From positions 3,844,001 to 3,908,000 of the forward strand of contig CP116226.1 of the NCBI GenBank assembly GCA_038182865.1: a stretch of 64,000 nt of DNA. The letters run 5' to 3'. The notes below the pieces were generated by a model. That model made no database searches, was not told where the DNA came from, and saw nothing but the letters and a program-made list of their open reading frames with translations. This DNA is from Microbacterium enclense (GTDB lineage: Bacteria > Actinomycetota > Actinomycetes > Actinomycetales > Microbacteriaceae). Positions within the stretch are counted from its first letter, which is position 1. Every line of letters begins with the position of its first letter. Both the position numbers and the translations under genes were made by a program. Positions 31,215 through 39,043 of this stretch are shown here, in pieces.

Positions 31215-31673
31215 GTGAGCACGGAGTACCGGAAGACGTCGGAAGCGCTCAGCCGCCTGACGAACCGCCAGTTCGCCGTCACGCAGGACGACGCCACCGA
31301 GCCGCCGTTCCGCAACGAGTACTGGGACAACCACGAGGACGGCATCTACGTCGATGTCGTGTCGGGACAGCCGCTCTTCTCCTCGGCCGACAAGTTCGAG
31401 AGCGGATCGGGCTGGCCGAGCTTCACCAAGCCCATCGACGACGCCGCCGTGGTGGAGAAGACCGACCGCACGCTCTGGATGACCCGCACCGAGGTGCGCT
31501 CCGCCGGAGCCGACAGCCACCTCGGACACCTGTTCGACGACGGCCCCCGCGACCGTGGTGGGCTGAGATACTGCATGAACTCGGCGGCGATGCGCTTCGT
31601 TCCCGTCAGCGAACTCGAGGCCCAGGGGTACGGCGCGTACCTTCCCCTGTTCCGCGAGAGCCGGGCCTCATGA
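31215..31673 (+). CDS. msrB: Peptide-methionine (R)-S-oxide reductase
   Basis: MsrB reduces the R epimer of methionine sulfoxide in proteins. The 152-residue protein shows the family motifs SGSGWPSFTKP, DSHLGHLFDDGP and RYCMNSAAMRF, the last with the catalytic Cys. The two CxxC pairs that bind structural zinc in many MsrB proteins are absent (the first is replaced by YVDVVSGQPLF), so it belongs to the zinc-free form. The GTG at 31215 is preceded by AGAGGAC. It is transcribed with msrA, whose ORF overlaps or nearly overlaps its end. Confidence 0.95.
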   Translation: MSTEYRKTSEALSRLTNRQFAVTQDDATEPPFRNEYWDNHEDGIYVDVVSGQPLFSSADKFESGSGWPSFTKPIDDAAVVEKTDRTLWMTRTEVRSAGADSHLGHLFDDGPRDRGGLRYCMNSAAMRFVPVSELEAQGYGAYLPLFRESRAS

Positions 31674-31711
31674 ACCTCTTCCCCTTCCGCAACCGCAAAA
31701 GGAGCACCAGC

Positions 31712-32266
31712 ATGACCAGCGGACCCACCGACACCGGCGAGATCACCCGGCGCCCCGGCACCGAGACGGCCGTCCTCGCGGGCGGATGTTTCTGGGGCGT
31801 CGAAGACCTCATCCGCCGCCAGCCCGGCGTGCTCGACACGCGCGTCGGGTACACCGGCGGCCAGAACGACCACGCGACCTACCGCAACCACCCCGGCCAC
31901 GCGGAGGCCGTCGAGATCGTCTTCGACCCGACGCAGACCTCGTACCGCGACATCCTCGCGTTCTTCTTCCAGATCCACGACCCGTCGACCCTGAACCGCC
32001 AGGGCAATGACATCGGAACGAGCTATCGCTCGGCGATCTTCCCGCTCTCGCCCGAGCAGGAGAAGGTCGCGCGCGACACGATCGCCGATGTCGACGCGTC
32101 GGGCATCTGGCCCGCGAAGGCCGTCACCACGATCGAGCCCGAGGCGCCCTTCTGGGAGGCCGAGCCCGAGCACCAGGACTACCTCGTGCGCATCCCGAAC
32201 GGCTACACGTGCCACTTCGTGCGTCCCGGTTGGGTGCTGCCCAAGCGCGAGGAAGCCTCCGCGTAA
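31712..32266 (+). CDS. msrA: Peptide-methionine (S)-S-oxide reductase
   Basis: MsrA reduces the S epimer of methionine sulfoxide, complementing MsrB. The catalytic motif GGCFWGVED is near residue 27 and the YTGG, HPGHAEAVEI and DPTSLNRQGND-type segments (DPSTLNRQGNDIGTSYR) follow; 184 residues from the ATG at 31712. That ATG has a strong AAAGGAG eight bases upstream. An earlier ATG at 31670 would overlap the msrB stop as ATGA and add 14 basic residues; both may be used, so the start is moderately uncertain. A perfect palindromic terminator follows the stop. Confidence 0.95.
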   Translation: MTSGPTDTGEITRRPGTETAVLAGGCFWGVEDLIRRQPGVLDTRVGYTGGQNDHATYRNHPGHAEAVEIVFDPTQTSYRDILAFFFQIHDPSTLNRQGNDIGTSYRSAIFPLSPEQEKVARDTIADVDASGIWPAKAVTTIEPEAPFWEAEPEHQDYLVRIPNGYTCHFVRPGWVLPKREEASA

Positions 32267-32275
32267 GTCGTTTCG

Positions 32276-32303
32276 GGGCCCGGATGCCATGGCATCCGGG
32301 CCC
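32276..32303. terminator. Bidirectional terminator between msrA and arsC-like gene
   Basis: A perfect 28-base palindrome, GGGCCCGGATGCCA joined to its complement, between the convergent msrA and arsenate-reductase-like genes. Followed by TTCTC on the plus strand. It probably serves both transcripts. Confidence 0.75.
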
Positions 32304-32306
32304 TTC

Positions 32307-32705
32307 TCATGCCAGGAGCTCGTCGAGCAGACGCGTGACGCGCGCCTTGATGTCGTCGCGGATCGGTCGCACCTCGTCGAGGCTCTTACCCGCGGGGTCG
32401 GTCAGCTCCCAGTCCTCGTAGCGCTTGCCGGGGAAGATCGGGCAGGCGTCGCCGCAGCCCATCGTGATGACGGCGTCGGACGCACGCACGTCGTCGGTGA
32501 GGAGCAGCTGCGGGACCTCGGCGCCGATGTCGATGCCCTCCTCGGCCATCGCGGCCACCGCCATCGGGTTGAGGGCCGCGCCGGGAGCACTTCCGCCCGA
32601 CAGCACGGTGACCCGGTCGCCGCCGAGCGCGCGGGCGTAGCCCGCGGCCATCTGCGAGCGACCGGCGTTGTGGACGCACACGAAGAGGATGGTGACGGAT
32701 GCCAT
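32307..32705 (-). CDS. Arsenate reductase of the low-molecular-weight phosphatase fold
   Basis: A 132-residue protein with the CX5R phosphate loop near the N-terminus (FVCVHNAGRSQM) and a second redox pair in MGCGDACPIFPG, as in ArsC enzymes that reduce arsenate through an intramolecular disulfide, with thioredoxin or mycothiol as donor. The conserved DP near the end (ELTDPAGK) supplies the catalytic Asp. The ATG at 32705 precedes the first beta strand; no strong ribosome site is visible. No arsenite exporter or ArsR gene is adjacent. It could also be a redox-controlled tyrosine phosphatase, but the third Cys favours arsenate reductase. Confidence 0.88.
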   Translation of the reverse strand: MASVTILFVCVHNAGRSQMAAGYARALGGDRVTVLSGGSAPGAALNPMAVAAMAEEGIDIGAEVPQLLLTDDVRASDAVITMGCGDACPIFPGKRYEDWELTDPAGKSLDEVRPIRDDIKARVTRLLDELLA

Positions 32706-32820
32706 GGGACCATCGTGGCTCGTCCGGGTGAACGGTTGGTGTGCTCGTGACGGCATGCGTCCCCCTCGTATCGCGTGCAACCCCCACCGAAGCCGACAGC
32801 ACGCTGCGTAGTCTCGCCGG

Positions 32821-34056
32821 GTGAGCGATTACGACGTCATCGTGGTCGGCGCGGGACTCGCGGGCCTCCGCGCCGCAACGCGACTGGCCGAGGCCGGGCG
32901 CGACGTCGTGGTGCTCGAAGCCCACGACGCGGTGGGCGGGCGCGAGCGTACCGACATCGTCGAGGGATTCCGTCTCGACCTCGGCTTTCACGTGCTGAAC
33001 CCGATCTACCCCGCCGTCCGGCGCTGGGTCGACGTCGATGCGCTCGCGCTCCGACGCTTCCCGGTCGCGGTCGGCGTCCGGCTCGATGACCGGCTCACGC
33101 GGCTCTCACACCCGCTACGGGATCCGCGCTCGATCGCACAGACGCTGCGGAGTGGGCTGGTACGCCCTCGAGACCTCGTCGCGCTCGCGCGCTGGGCGGG
33201 ACCGACGATCGTGAATGCCCGCGCGGCTCAGACCGGAACCGACCGGCCCCTCGCCGAGGGGTGGGATCGGGCGGGTCTGCGGGGCCCCCTGCGGGAGAGC
33301 GTGCTCGAGCCGTTCCTCGCCGGTGTTCTCGCCGACGACGAGTACGACACGTCCGATGCGTTCGTGCGCTTGCTGATCCGCAGCTTCGCGCTCGGGCGCC
33401 CGGGCGTTCCCGCCGCGGGCATCGGGGCCCTGCCCGCGCAGCTCGCCGACACCGCACGCCGCGCCGGAGCCGGCATCCGTCTCGGCCACCGGGTGGTCTC
33501 GACCCGCCGACGCGCGCAGGGGTGGCATGTGGGTGTCGAGGGCCGGGATGCCGTGACAGCCGGGGCCGTGGTGGTCGCCACCGGGCTCGATCCCTCGCTC
33601 GACGTGCCGCTCCCCCGTCCTCGCGGGCTCCAGACATGGTGGTTCGCGACCGACACCTCGCCGAGCGACGACGCGGCACTGCGCGTCGACGGTCGCCGCC
33701 GCGGGCCGATCGTCAACACCGCGATCATGACGAACACCGCCCCGACCTACGCACCGCGCGGACAGCACCTGATCCAGGCGACGTGCGTCCTTCCTTCCGC
33801 CACCGCGGAAGACGACATCCGACGCCAGCTCGCGGAGATGTGGAACGCCGACACCCGACCGTGGCGGCTGCTGCGGCGCGACGACATCCTCCGCGCCCTC
33901 CCCGCACAGGAAGCGCCCCTCCTGCTGCGTCGACCCGTGCGCCTCGGCGACGGACGCTACGTCGCGGGCGATCACCGCGACACCGCCTCCATTCAAGGGG
34001 CACTGGTGTCGGGGCAACGGGCAGCCGACGCCGTGCTGGCCGACCTGTCCCACTGA
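32821..34056 (+). CDS. FAD-dependent oxidoreductase (amine oxidase / phytoene desaturase-like)
   Basis: A 411-residue flavoprotein. The dinucleotide-binding motif VIVVGAGLAGLRAATRLAEA with VLEAHDAVGGRERT starts at residue 5, the family GG-doublet region follows, and the C-terminal FAD-contact motif VAGDHRDTASIQGALVSGQR closes the domain. This pattern belongs to the flavin amine oxidase superfamily including protoporphyrinogen oxidases and carotenoid desaturases; the substrate is unknown. GTG start at 32821, divergent from the arsC-like gene with 115 bases between. No carotenoid genes are nearby. Confidence 0.85.
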   Translation: MSDYDVIVVGAGLAGLRAATRLAEAGRDVVVLEAHDAVGGRERTDIVEGFRLDLGFHVLNPIYPAVRRWVDVDALALRRFPVAVGVRLDDRLTRLSHPLRDPRSIAQTLRSGLVRPRDLVALARWAGPTIVNARAAQTGTDRPLAEGWDRAGLRGPLRESVLEPFLAGVLADDEYDTSDAFVRLLIRSFALGRPGVPAAGIGALPAQLADTARRAGAGIRLGHRVVSTRRRAQGWHVGVEGRDAVTAGAVVVATGLDPSLDVPLPRPRGLQTWWFATDTSPSDDAALRVDGRRRGPIVNTAIMTNTAPTYAPRGQHLIQATCVLPSATAEDDIRRQLAEMWNADTRPWRLLRRDDILRALPAQEAPLLLRRPVRLGDGRYVAGDHRDTASIQGALVSGQRAADAVLADLSH

Positions 34057-34087
34057 GCCCGGCGCCCCGTCACGGCACACTGGGGAC

Positions 34088-34361
34088 ATGCCCGGTCTCC
34101 ACCACCTCGACATCTGGATACTCGGTCACGACCACCCCGAACACCGTCGACACGACCCACGACCGCCGCTCGCCGGGCGTGAACCACCTCGCGTTCGCGG
34201 GCGGGGCTCCCGCCCAGGTCGACACACTGATGGACGAGGCACCCGCTCACGGCTGGCGTCCGCTGTACGCCGACCGCTATCCGCACGCCGGTGGCCCTGC
34301 GCACTACGCCGGCTGGCTCGAGAACGCCGCCGGCTTCAAGGTCGAGATCGTCGCGGGGTGA
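34088..34361 (+). pseudogene. Truncated glyoxalase/VOC-family gene
   Basis: The first frame begins MPGLHHLDIWI, a typical VOC-domain first strand. In another frame the sequence continues with DRRSPGVNHLAFAGGAP, MDEAPAHGWRPLYADRYPHA and HYAGWLENAAGFKVEIVAG, the second half of the same fold. The middle of the domain (about 35-45 residues) is missing and the frames do not match, so this is a deletion plus frameshift. It lies 31 bases after the FAD oxidoreductase gene on the same strand. Confidence 0.8.
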
Positions 34362-34384
34362 CCGGCAGGGTCCGCCCGTGAGGG

Positions 34385-34891
34385 TCAGCCGGCCGCGCGG
34401 GCGGCGAGCGCCGCGAGAGCGTCGCCCGTCACGCGCCGTGTGGTCCACTCCTCCATCGCTTCGGCGCCGAGCGCCCGGTAGAAGCCGATCGCCGGCTCGT
34501 TCCAATCGAGGACCGTCCACTCCAGCCGCGTGTACCGCTTCTCGAGGCACTCCGCGGCGAGCGCGGCCAACAGAGCCACTCCGTAGCCGAACGCACGATA
34601 CTGCTCGTGCACGTACAGGTCTTCGAGCCAGATGCCGTGACGACCGGTCCAGGTCGAGTACGTGAGGAACCAGATCGCGATCGCGCGGATGTCGCCGTCC
34701 GGCCCCTCGACGACGAAGGCGAATGCCCGAGGATCCTCGCCGAAGAGCGTCGCCCGGATCATCTCGGCGGTGTTGTCGACGGCATCCGGTTCGTTCTCGT
34801 ACTCGGCGAGCGCTCGAATGCACGCCAGGATCCCGCTCTCGTCGCCCGCGCGCGCGGGACGCAGCACGGCGCCGTCTCGGAGGTCGGTCAT
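34385..34891 (-). CDS. GNAT-family N-acetyltransferase
   Basis: A 168-residue acetyltransferase resembling the spermidine/spermine acetyltransferase-type subgroup: LRPARAGDESGILACIRALA at the N-terminus, FLTYSTWTGRHGIWLEDLYV with the conserved GIWLEDLYV strand, and the acetyl-CoA loop EQYRAFGYGVALLAALA. Substrate likely a small amine or an amino acid, by family only. The ATG overlaps the stop of the peptidase M19 gene (ATGA); it is the third gene of the trhO-M19-GNAT operon. Confidence 0.9.
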   Translation of the reverse strand: MTDLRDGAVLRPARAGDESGILACIRALAEYENEPDAVDNTAEMIRATLFGEDPRAFAFVVEGPDGDIRAIAIWFLTYSTWTGRHGIWLEDLYVHEQYRAFGYGVALLAALAAECLEKRYTRLEWTVLDWNEPAIGFYRALGAEAMEEWTTRRVTGDALAALAARAAG

Positions 34892-35841
34892 GTGAGGGGC
34901 TCCCAGCTCTCGGCCGCGACGCGGCGGAAGTTGCCGCCGAGGACGGCCGCGACGTCGGTGTGGCTCCATCCTCGCGCGTCGAGTGCGGCGCCGAGTCCGA
35001 CGAAGGTCTCGGGCGGCATCCATTCCATCGGTCCCCAGCGGGTGTAGCTGTCGTCGTACAGCTCCGGGCTGTGGGCGACGGTCTCGCGGAAGGTGCGCCA
35101 GTCGAAGGAAAAGTCGGTGCTCACGCCGACGTGGGCGATGCCGACGATCTCGACCGCGTGCTCGATGTGACGAACCATCGCGTCGAGGCCGGGTGTGTTC
35201 GGACCGAGGAAGATGCCGACCCCGGTGACGCCGACCACTCCGCCGGTGTCGGCGACCGCGCGCGCCTGATCGTCGGTGATGTTGCGGGGGTGTTCCCACA
35301 CGGCTCGCAGGTTGGAGTGGCTGAACACCACGGGCCTGCGCGACACCGCGCACATCTCGAACGTCGTGCGGGCGCCGACATGCGAGCCGTCGGGAACCAT
35401 CCCGCGGGCGTTCATTTCGGCGACGAGGTCGCGTCCCCACGGGGTGAGCCCATCGTCGATCGCGTCGAGGCACCCGCCCCCGGCGCGGTTGGCATGGTTG
35501 TACGCCGGAGCGAGGGTGCGCACCCCCTGTGCGACGAGCGTGGCCACGGCATCCAGGTCTCCGCCCAGCGGAGCGCAGTCCTCGAGGTCGAAGGCGACGG
35601 CGGTGTCGCCGCGCGCGGCGATGCGGTCGATGTCCGCAACGGTACCGGCGAGCTCCACCCCGTCGAGCGCGGTGACCTGGGCGCGGAAGGAGCGGAGAAG
35701 GGATGCCGTCAGCTCGGGCGAGTGCGGGGCGTACCCTACGTTCAAGGAGACGAAACCCCCTCCGGCGCCGCGATAACGGTGGAGTTCCGCGAGGTCGGCG
35801 GTCTCGACGAGTTCGACGCAGGCATGCTGGTCCCAGAGCAC
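34888..35841 (-). CDS. Membrane dipeptidase (peptidase M19) family protein
   Basis: A 317-residue TIM-barrel metallopeptidase of the renal dipeptidase family. Conserved metal-ligand regions are AVAFDLEDCAPLGGDL (Glu), VPDGSHVGARTTFEM (His) and PVVFSHSNLRAV (His). The N-terminal HxD ligand pair of classical members reads HAC here (LWDQHACVEL), so one metal ligand may differ. It could hydrolyse dipeptides; the substrate is unknown. GTG start at 35841, three bases after the trhO stop, and four-base overlap with the GNAT gene: one operon. Confidence 0.88.
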   Translation of the reverse strand: MLWDQHACVELVETADLAELHRYRGAGGGFVSLNVGYAPHSPELTASLLRSFRAQVTALDGVELAGTVADIDRIAARGDTAVAFDLEDCAPLGGDLDAVATLVAQGVRTLAPAYNHANRAGGGCLDAIDDGLTPWGRDLVAEMNARGMVPDGSHVGARTTFEMCAVSRRPVVFSHSNLRAVWEHPRNITDDQARAVADTGGVVGVTGVGIFLGPNTPGLDAMVRHIEHAVEIVGIAHVGVSTDFSFDWRTFRETVAHSPELYDDSYTRWGPMEWMPPETFVGLGAALDARGWSHTDVAAVLGGNFRRVAAESWEPLT

Positions 35842-35844
35842 GGC

Positions 35845-36633
35845 TCACGCACCCGCGATGGTCGAGGGTCGCCCGCCAGTCGACGCTGCAGCATCGACGG
35901 AGGTGAGCGCCGGCGCGAGGCCCGCGTTCACCGCTTCGCGGCCGTCGAACACGAAGCAGTCGCCGTCCCAGTGCGCATCGCCCTGTGCCGCGAACCACCC
36001 GAGGATTCCCCCCTCGAGCTGATACGCGTCCAGCCCCGCGCCACGCAGATAGAGCGCGGCTTTCTCGCACCGGATTCCGCCCGTGCAGAAGCTCACCACG
36101 GTCTTGCCGACGAGGTCGTCGCGGTGCGCGCTCGCGGCATCCGGGAACTGGGTGAACCGGTCGATACGCCAGTCGCTCGCCCCGGAGAAGGTGCCGTAGT
36201 CGACCTCGAAAGCGTTGCGTGTATCGACGAGGACGACCTCACGCCCGTCGTCGTCGGCACCCCGGTCGAGCCAGCGGCGAAGGGTGTCGGGGCTGACCGC
36301 GGGAGCGCGACCGTCCTGCGGACGCACCTCGGGCCGGTCCATGCGGATGATCTCCTTCTTGACCTTGACCAGGAGCTTGCCGAAGGGCACGGTGTCCGAC
36401 CAGCTGTCCTTCGTCTGGAGGGCGGCGAACCGCTCGTCCGCTCGCAGATCGTGCACGAACCCGCGGATCGCGTCCGCGTCGCCGGCCAGGAACAGGTTGA
36501 TGCCCTCTTCGGCGAGGAGGATGGTCCCGCGAAGTCCCCCCGCGGCCGCCCGCTGGCGCAGCGTGCCGCGCAACGCGGCGGGGTCGTCGATGCGCGTGAA
36601 GAGATACGCCGAGACGTTGAGGACGGATGCCAT
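35845..36633 (-). CDS. trhO: tRNA uridine(34) hydroxylase, rhodanese-like (TrhO/YceA)
   Basis: TrhO uses oxygen to hydroxylate U34 of some tRNAs. The 262-residue protein has the N-terminal domain of the UPF0176 family (LRGTILLAEEGINLFLAG, FGKLLVKVKKEIIRM) and a rhodanese domain with the active-site loop SFCTGGIRCEKAALYLR. All match the family. The ATG at 36633 (MASVLNVSAYLF) is the normal start; an earlier in-frame ATG eight codons upstream lacks conservation. First gene of the operon with M19 dipeptidase and GNAT genes. Divergent from the glycosyltransferase gene. Confidence 0.93.
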   Translation of the reverse strand: MASVLNVSAYLFTRIDDPAALRGTLRQRAAAGGLRGTILLAEEGINLFLAGDADAIRGFVHDLRADERFAALQTKDSWSDTVPFGKLLVKVKKEIIRMDRPEVRPQDGRAPAVSPDTLRRWLDRGADDDGREVVLVDTRNAFEVDYGTFSGASDWRIDRFTQFPDAASAHRDDLVGKTVVSFCTGGIRCEKAALYLRGAGLDAYQLEGGILGWFAAQGDAHWDGDCFVFDGREAVNAGLAPALTSVDAAASTGGRPSTIAGA

Positions 36634-36720
36634 GTCTCCAGGGTACGAAAGCGTCAAGCCTGCGTTCGCCGATCACCCCATCGCCTAGCGTGGAGGATCC
36701 CTCGTCGTCTGGAGTTCGTC

Positions 36721-37509
36721 GTGCCTGAAGGCCCCACAGCGCCCCTCGTCCCGAGCCGGGAGGGCACCGTGTCGGTCGTCATCCCGGTCCTGAACGATGC
36801 ACCGTACCTCTGGCGATGCCTGCGGGCCTTGGAGACCCAGACCGTGCCGCCCGATGAGATCGTCGTCGTCGACAACGGTTCCACCGACGACAGCGCTGCC
36901 ATCGCGCGGACCGCGGGAGCCCGGGTCGTCTTCTGCGGCGACCGCGGTATTCCCGCAGCCGCCGCCACGGGGTACGACGCCGCCCGCGGCGAGGTGGTGC
37001 TGCGCCTCGACGCCGACAGTCTTCCCGCTCCCACTTGGGTCGCGAGCATGGTCGAGGCCCTGAGCGATCCCCGAGTGGATGCCGTGACAGGCGGTGCCGT
37101 TTTCCACGACGGGCCCCTCTCCCAACGCGTGGCGATGGCCCATGCCTTCTTGGGCACGTACACCGCGTTCGCGTTCCCCGCGCTCGGCCACACACCGCTG
37201 TGGGGGTCGAACATGGCGTTTCGCCGGCGGGCGTGGGAAGACGTACGCCACGAGGTGCACCTCGATCCGGAGCTGCACGACGATCTCGACCTCGCCTATC
37301 ACCTCGGTCAGCGGCACCGCATCCGGTACGTGTCGGGACGGCATATGCGTGTGTCGGCGCGCACGGTCGAACCGCGTCGTTTCGCCGTGTGCTTCCGTCG
37401 CGGGGCCGGGACGGTGTTCGCGCACTGGCCGAGGGAGGTCCCCCCGGTGCGGTGGGTCAGGGTTGCCCGCGCCCGTCGCGGAGCGCGGCATGGCGAGGGG
37501 ATGCGCTGA
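36721..37509 (+). CDS. Family 2 glycosyltransferase
   Basis: A 262-residue GT-A fold transferase. VSVVIPVLNDAPYLWRCLRA and IVVVDNGSTDDSAAIA form the nucleotide-sugar-binding half, RLDADSLP is the DxD-type metal motif, and WGSNMAFRRRAWEDV, ELHDDLDLAYHLG form the acceptor/catalytic region (ED-like HDDLDL). No transmembrane helix. Role is likely in surface polysaccharide or glycolipid synthesis; the substrate is unknown. GTG start at 36721. The stop overlaps the next start (TGATG), so it is coupled with the endonuclease/phosphatase and membrane genes. Confidence 0.92.
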   Translation: MPEGPTAPLVPSREGTVSVVIPVLNDAPYLWRCLRALETQTVPPDEIVVVDNGSTDDSAAIARTAGARVVFCGDRGIPAAAATGYDAARGEVVLRLDADSLPAPTWVASMVEALSDPRVDAVTGGAVFHDGPLSQRVAMAHAFLGTYTAFAFPALGHTPLWGSNMAFRRRAWEDVRHEVHLDPELHDDLDLAYHLGQRHRIRYVSGRHMRVSARTVEPRRFAVCFRRGAGTVFAHWPREVPPVRWVRVARARRGARHGEGMR

Positions 37510-38345
37510 TGGCCGGCGTCCTGTTCCCGAACGTCGAGGCTCCCGACCTGCACGTGATGAGCTTCAACATCCGACGCCGTTTCGACCGCATCACGTGGCC
37601 GCCCGCTGATCGGTGGCCGATGCGCAAGCAGCGCCTGCGCACCTTCCTGGGTGCTGACCGGCCTCACCTGCTCGGCGCGCAGGAAGCCATGCCCGATCAG
37701 GCGCGCTGGGTGCAAGACGCTCTCGGCTCGTCGTACGGGCGCGTCGGCCTCGGCCGCGGGAAGAACCGCGACGGCGAGGGCACCCCCCTCTTCTACGACC
37801 GCGACCGCATCGAGGTCGAGGAGTGGGAGCAGACCATGTTGTCGGACACCCCCGATGTTCCCGGGTCCACGGGGTGGGGAAACACCATCCCGCGCGTCGC
37901 GGTCATCGCCCAGGTGCGCGATCACGCCACCGGGGCGCGCCTCACCTTCGTCAACACGCACTTCGACGCGTTCTCGCGGCGCGCCCGGCGGCGGTCCGCG
38001 ATGTGGCTGCACGATCTCGTCGCGGCACGCGAGCGGCCGCTCCTCTTCACCGCCGATGTGAACGCGCACGTGCGTTCCCCCGAGCTGGCGGGAATGTTCG
38101 CCGACGGGCTGCTCGTGGACACCTGGTCGTACGCACCCGCCCGGCGGACGGCGGAGTGGGGCACGTTCAACAACTACGCCCGTCCGAAGCTGGGCGCGCG
38201 TCGTATCGACGCTCTCCTGGCCACCCCCGACGTCGGGGTGCGCGCCGTCGGCATCGATCCACGTCCGACCGGAACGCAATGGCCGAGCGATCACCTCCCC
38301 GTGCAGGCCGTGGTGCGGATCCACGCCGGAGGAGCCGCATCGTGA
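37509..38345 (+). CDS. Endonuclease/exonuclease/phosphatase-family protein
   Basis: A 278-residue EEP-fold hydrolase. Conserved residues: VMSFNIRRR (Asn), LGAQEAMPDQ (metal-binding Glu), FVNTHFDAFS (catalytic His), FTADVNAHV (Asp) and TQWPSDHLPVQA (final Asp-His). The family hydrolyses phosphodiesters in nucleic acids, phospholipids or phosphoinositides; sequence does not decide. No signal peptide. It starts within the stop of the glycosyltransferase gene and ends overlapping the following membrane protein gene, so the three are co-translated. A role in envelope lipid or polysaccharide processing fits the neighbours. Confidence 0.9.
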   Translation: MAGVLFPNVEAPDLHVMSFNIRRRFDRITWPPADRWPMRKQRLRTFLGADRPHLLGAQEAMPDQARWVQDALGSSYGRVGLGRGKNRDGEGTPLFYDRDRIEVEEWEQTMLSDTPDVPGSTGWGNTIPRVAVIAQVRDHATGARLTFVNTHFDAFSRRARRRSAMWLHDLVAARERPLLFTADVNAHVRSPELAGMFADGLLVDTWSYAPARRTAEWGTFNNYARPKLGARRIDALLATPDVGVRAVGIDPRPTGTQWPSDHLPVQAVVRIHAGGAAS

Positions 38346-38929
38346 TCCGCGCCATGTACGCCAACCTCAAGCGGCCGCCGCGGAGCGTGACCGACTGGCT
38401 CGGCGACGCCGTCCGCGCGGTCGCCATCGTCCTCGTCCTCGTCTCGCTGTTCACGTTGCCGTTCACCGACTTCGCGGTGCTGTCGATGTCGCTACCGGCG
38501 GTGATGCTCTCGCGGATGATCGGCCTGCGATCGGGGCTCGACCTCGTCACATGCGTCACGGTGTTCGTGGCCGCCGGCAGCAACGTGCTGGATCTCTACC
38601 GGGCATGGACGGGCTGGGACCTGATCGTGCACCTCGCCTGCACCGGTGTTCTCGCAGCCGTGGCCCTGGTGCTGCTCGACGACGCGCGCGTGATCGCTCC
38701 CTCGAAGCTCCGGCGCACGGCCATCGTCGTCGCGACGATCAGCGGCCTCGCCCTCAGCGCCGTGTGGGAGATGGTCGAGTGGTTCGGCTATCGCTTCATC
38801 ACGGATGCCATCTTCGTCACGTACGACGACACCATCGGCGACATGATGGCGGGGGGTCTGGGGGCCCTGGTCGCCGGGATCCTGGCATCCCGGTTCCGTC
38901 TGACGCGGGAGGACCGCGCACCGCTCTAG
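38342..38929 (+). CDS. Integral membrane protein, DUF2238-like
   Basis: A 195-residue protein with about five predicted transmembrane helices (VRAVAIVLVLVSLFTLP, VHLACTGVLAAVALVLL, TAIVVATISGLALSAV and others). The segment WEMVEWFGYR followed by YDDTIGDMMAGGLGALVAG resembles the motif-rich end of the YjdF/DUF2238 family. Function unknown. The GTG at 38342 overlaps the previous stop (GTGA); third gene of the glycosyltransferase/EEP operon. Confidence 0.82.
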   Translation: MIRAMYANLKRPPRSVTDWLGDAVRAVAIVLVLVSLFTLPFTDFAVLSMSLPAVMLSRMIGLRSGLDLVTCVTVFVAAGSNVLDLYRAWTGWDLIVHLACTGVLAAVALVLLDDARVIAPSKLRRTAIVVATISGLALSAVWEMVEWFGYRFITDAIFVTYDDTIGDMMAGGLGALVAGILASRFRLTREDRAPL

Positions 38930-39043
38930 CGGCGGGGCTCCCGCCGGTCCCGGCGGAGATCCCCACCTGTCGCGGTAGCGCCCGTCCGTCGGCGTGGGGT
39001 CGGGAACGCGGCGAACCGCGCCCCCGACGCCACGCCGCCGCGA

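Noticed and set aside
34723..37509. A 928-residue plus-strand frame leading into the glycosyltransferase
   Set aside because: It is antisense to the trhO-M19-GNAT operon; only the part from 36721 is protein-like.
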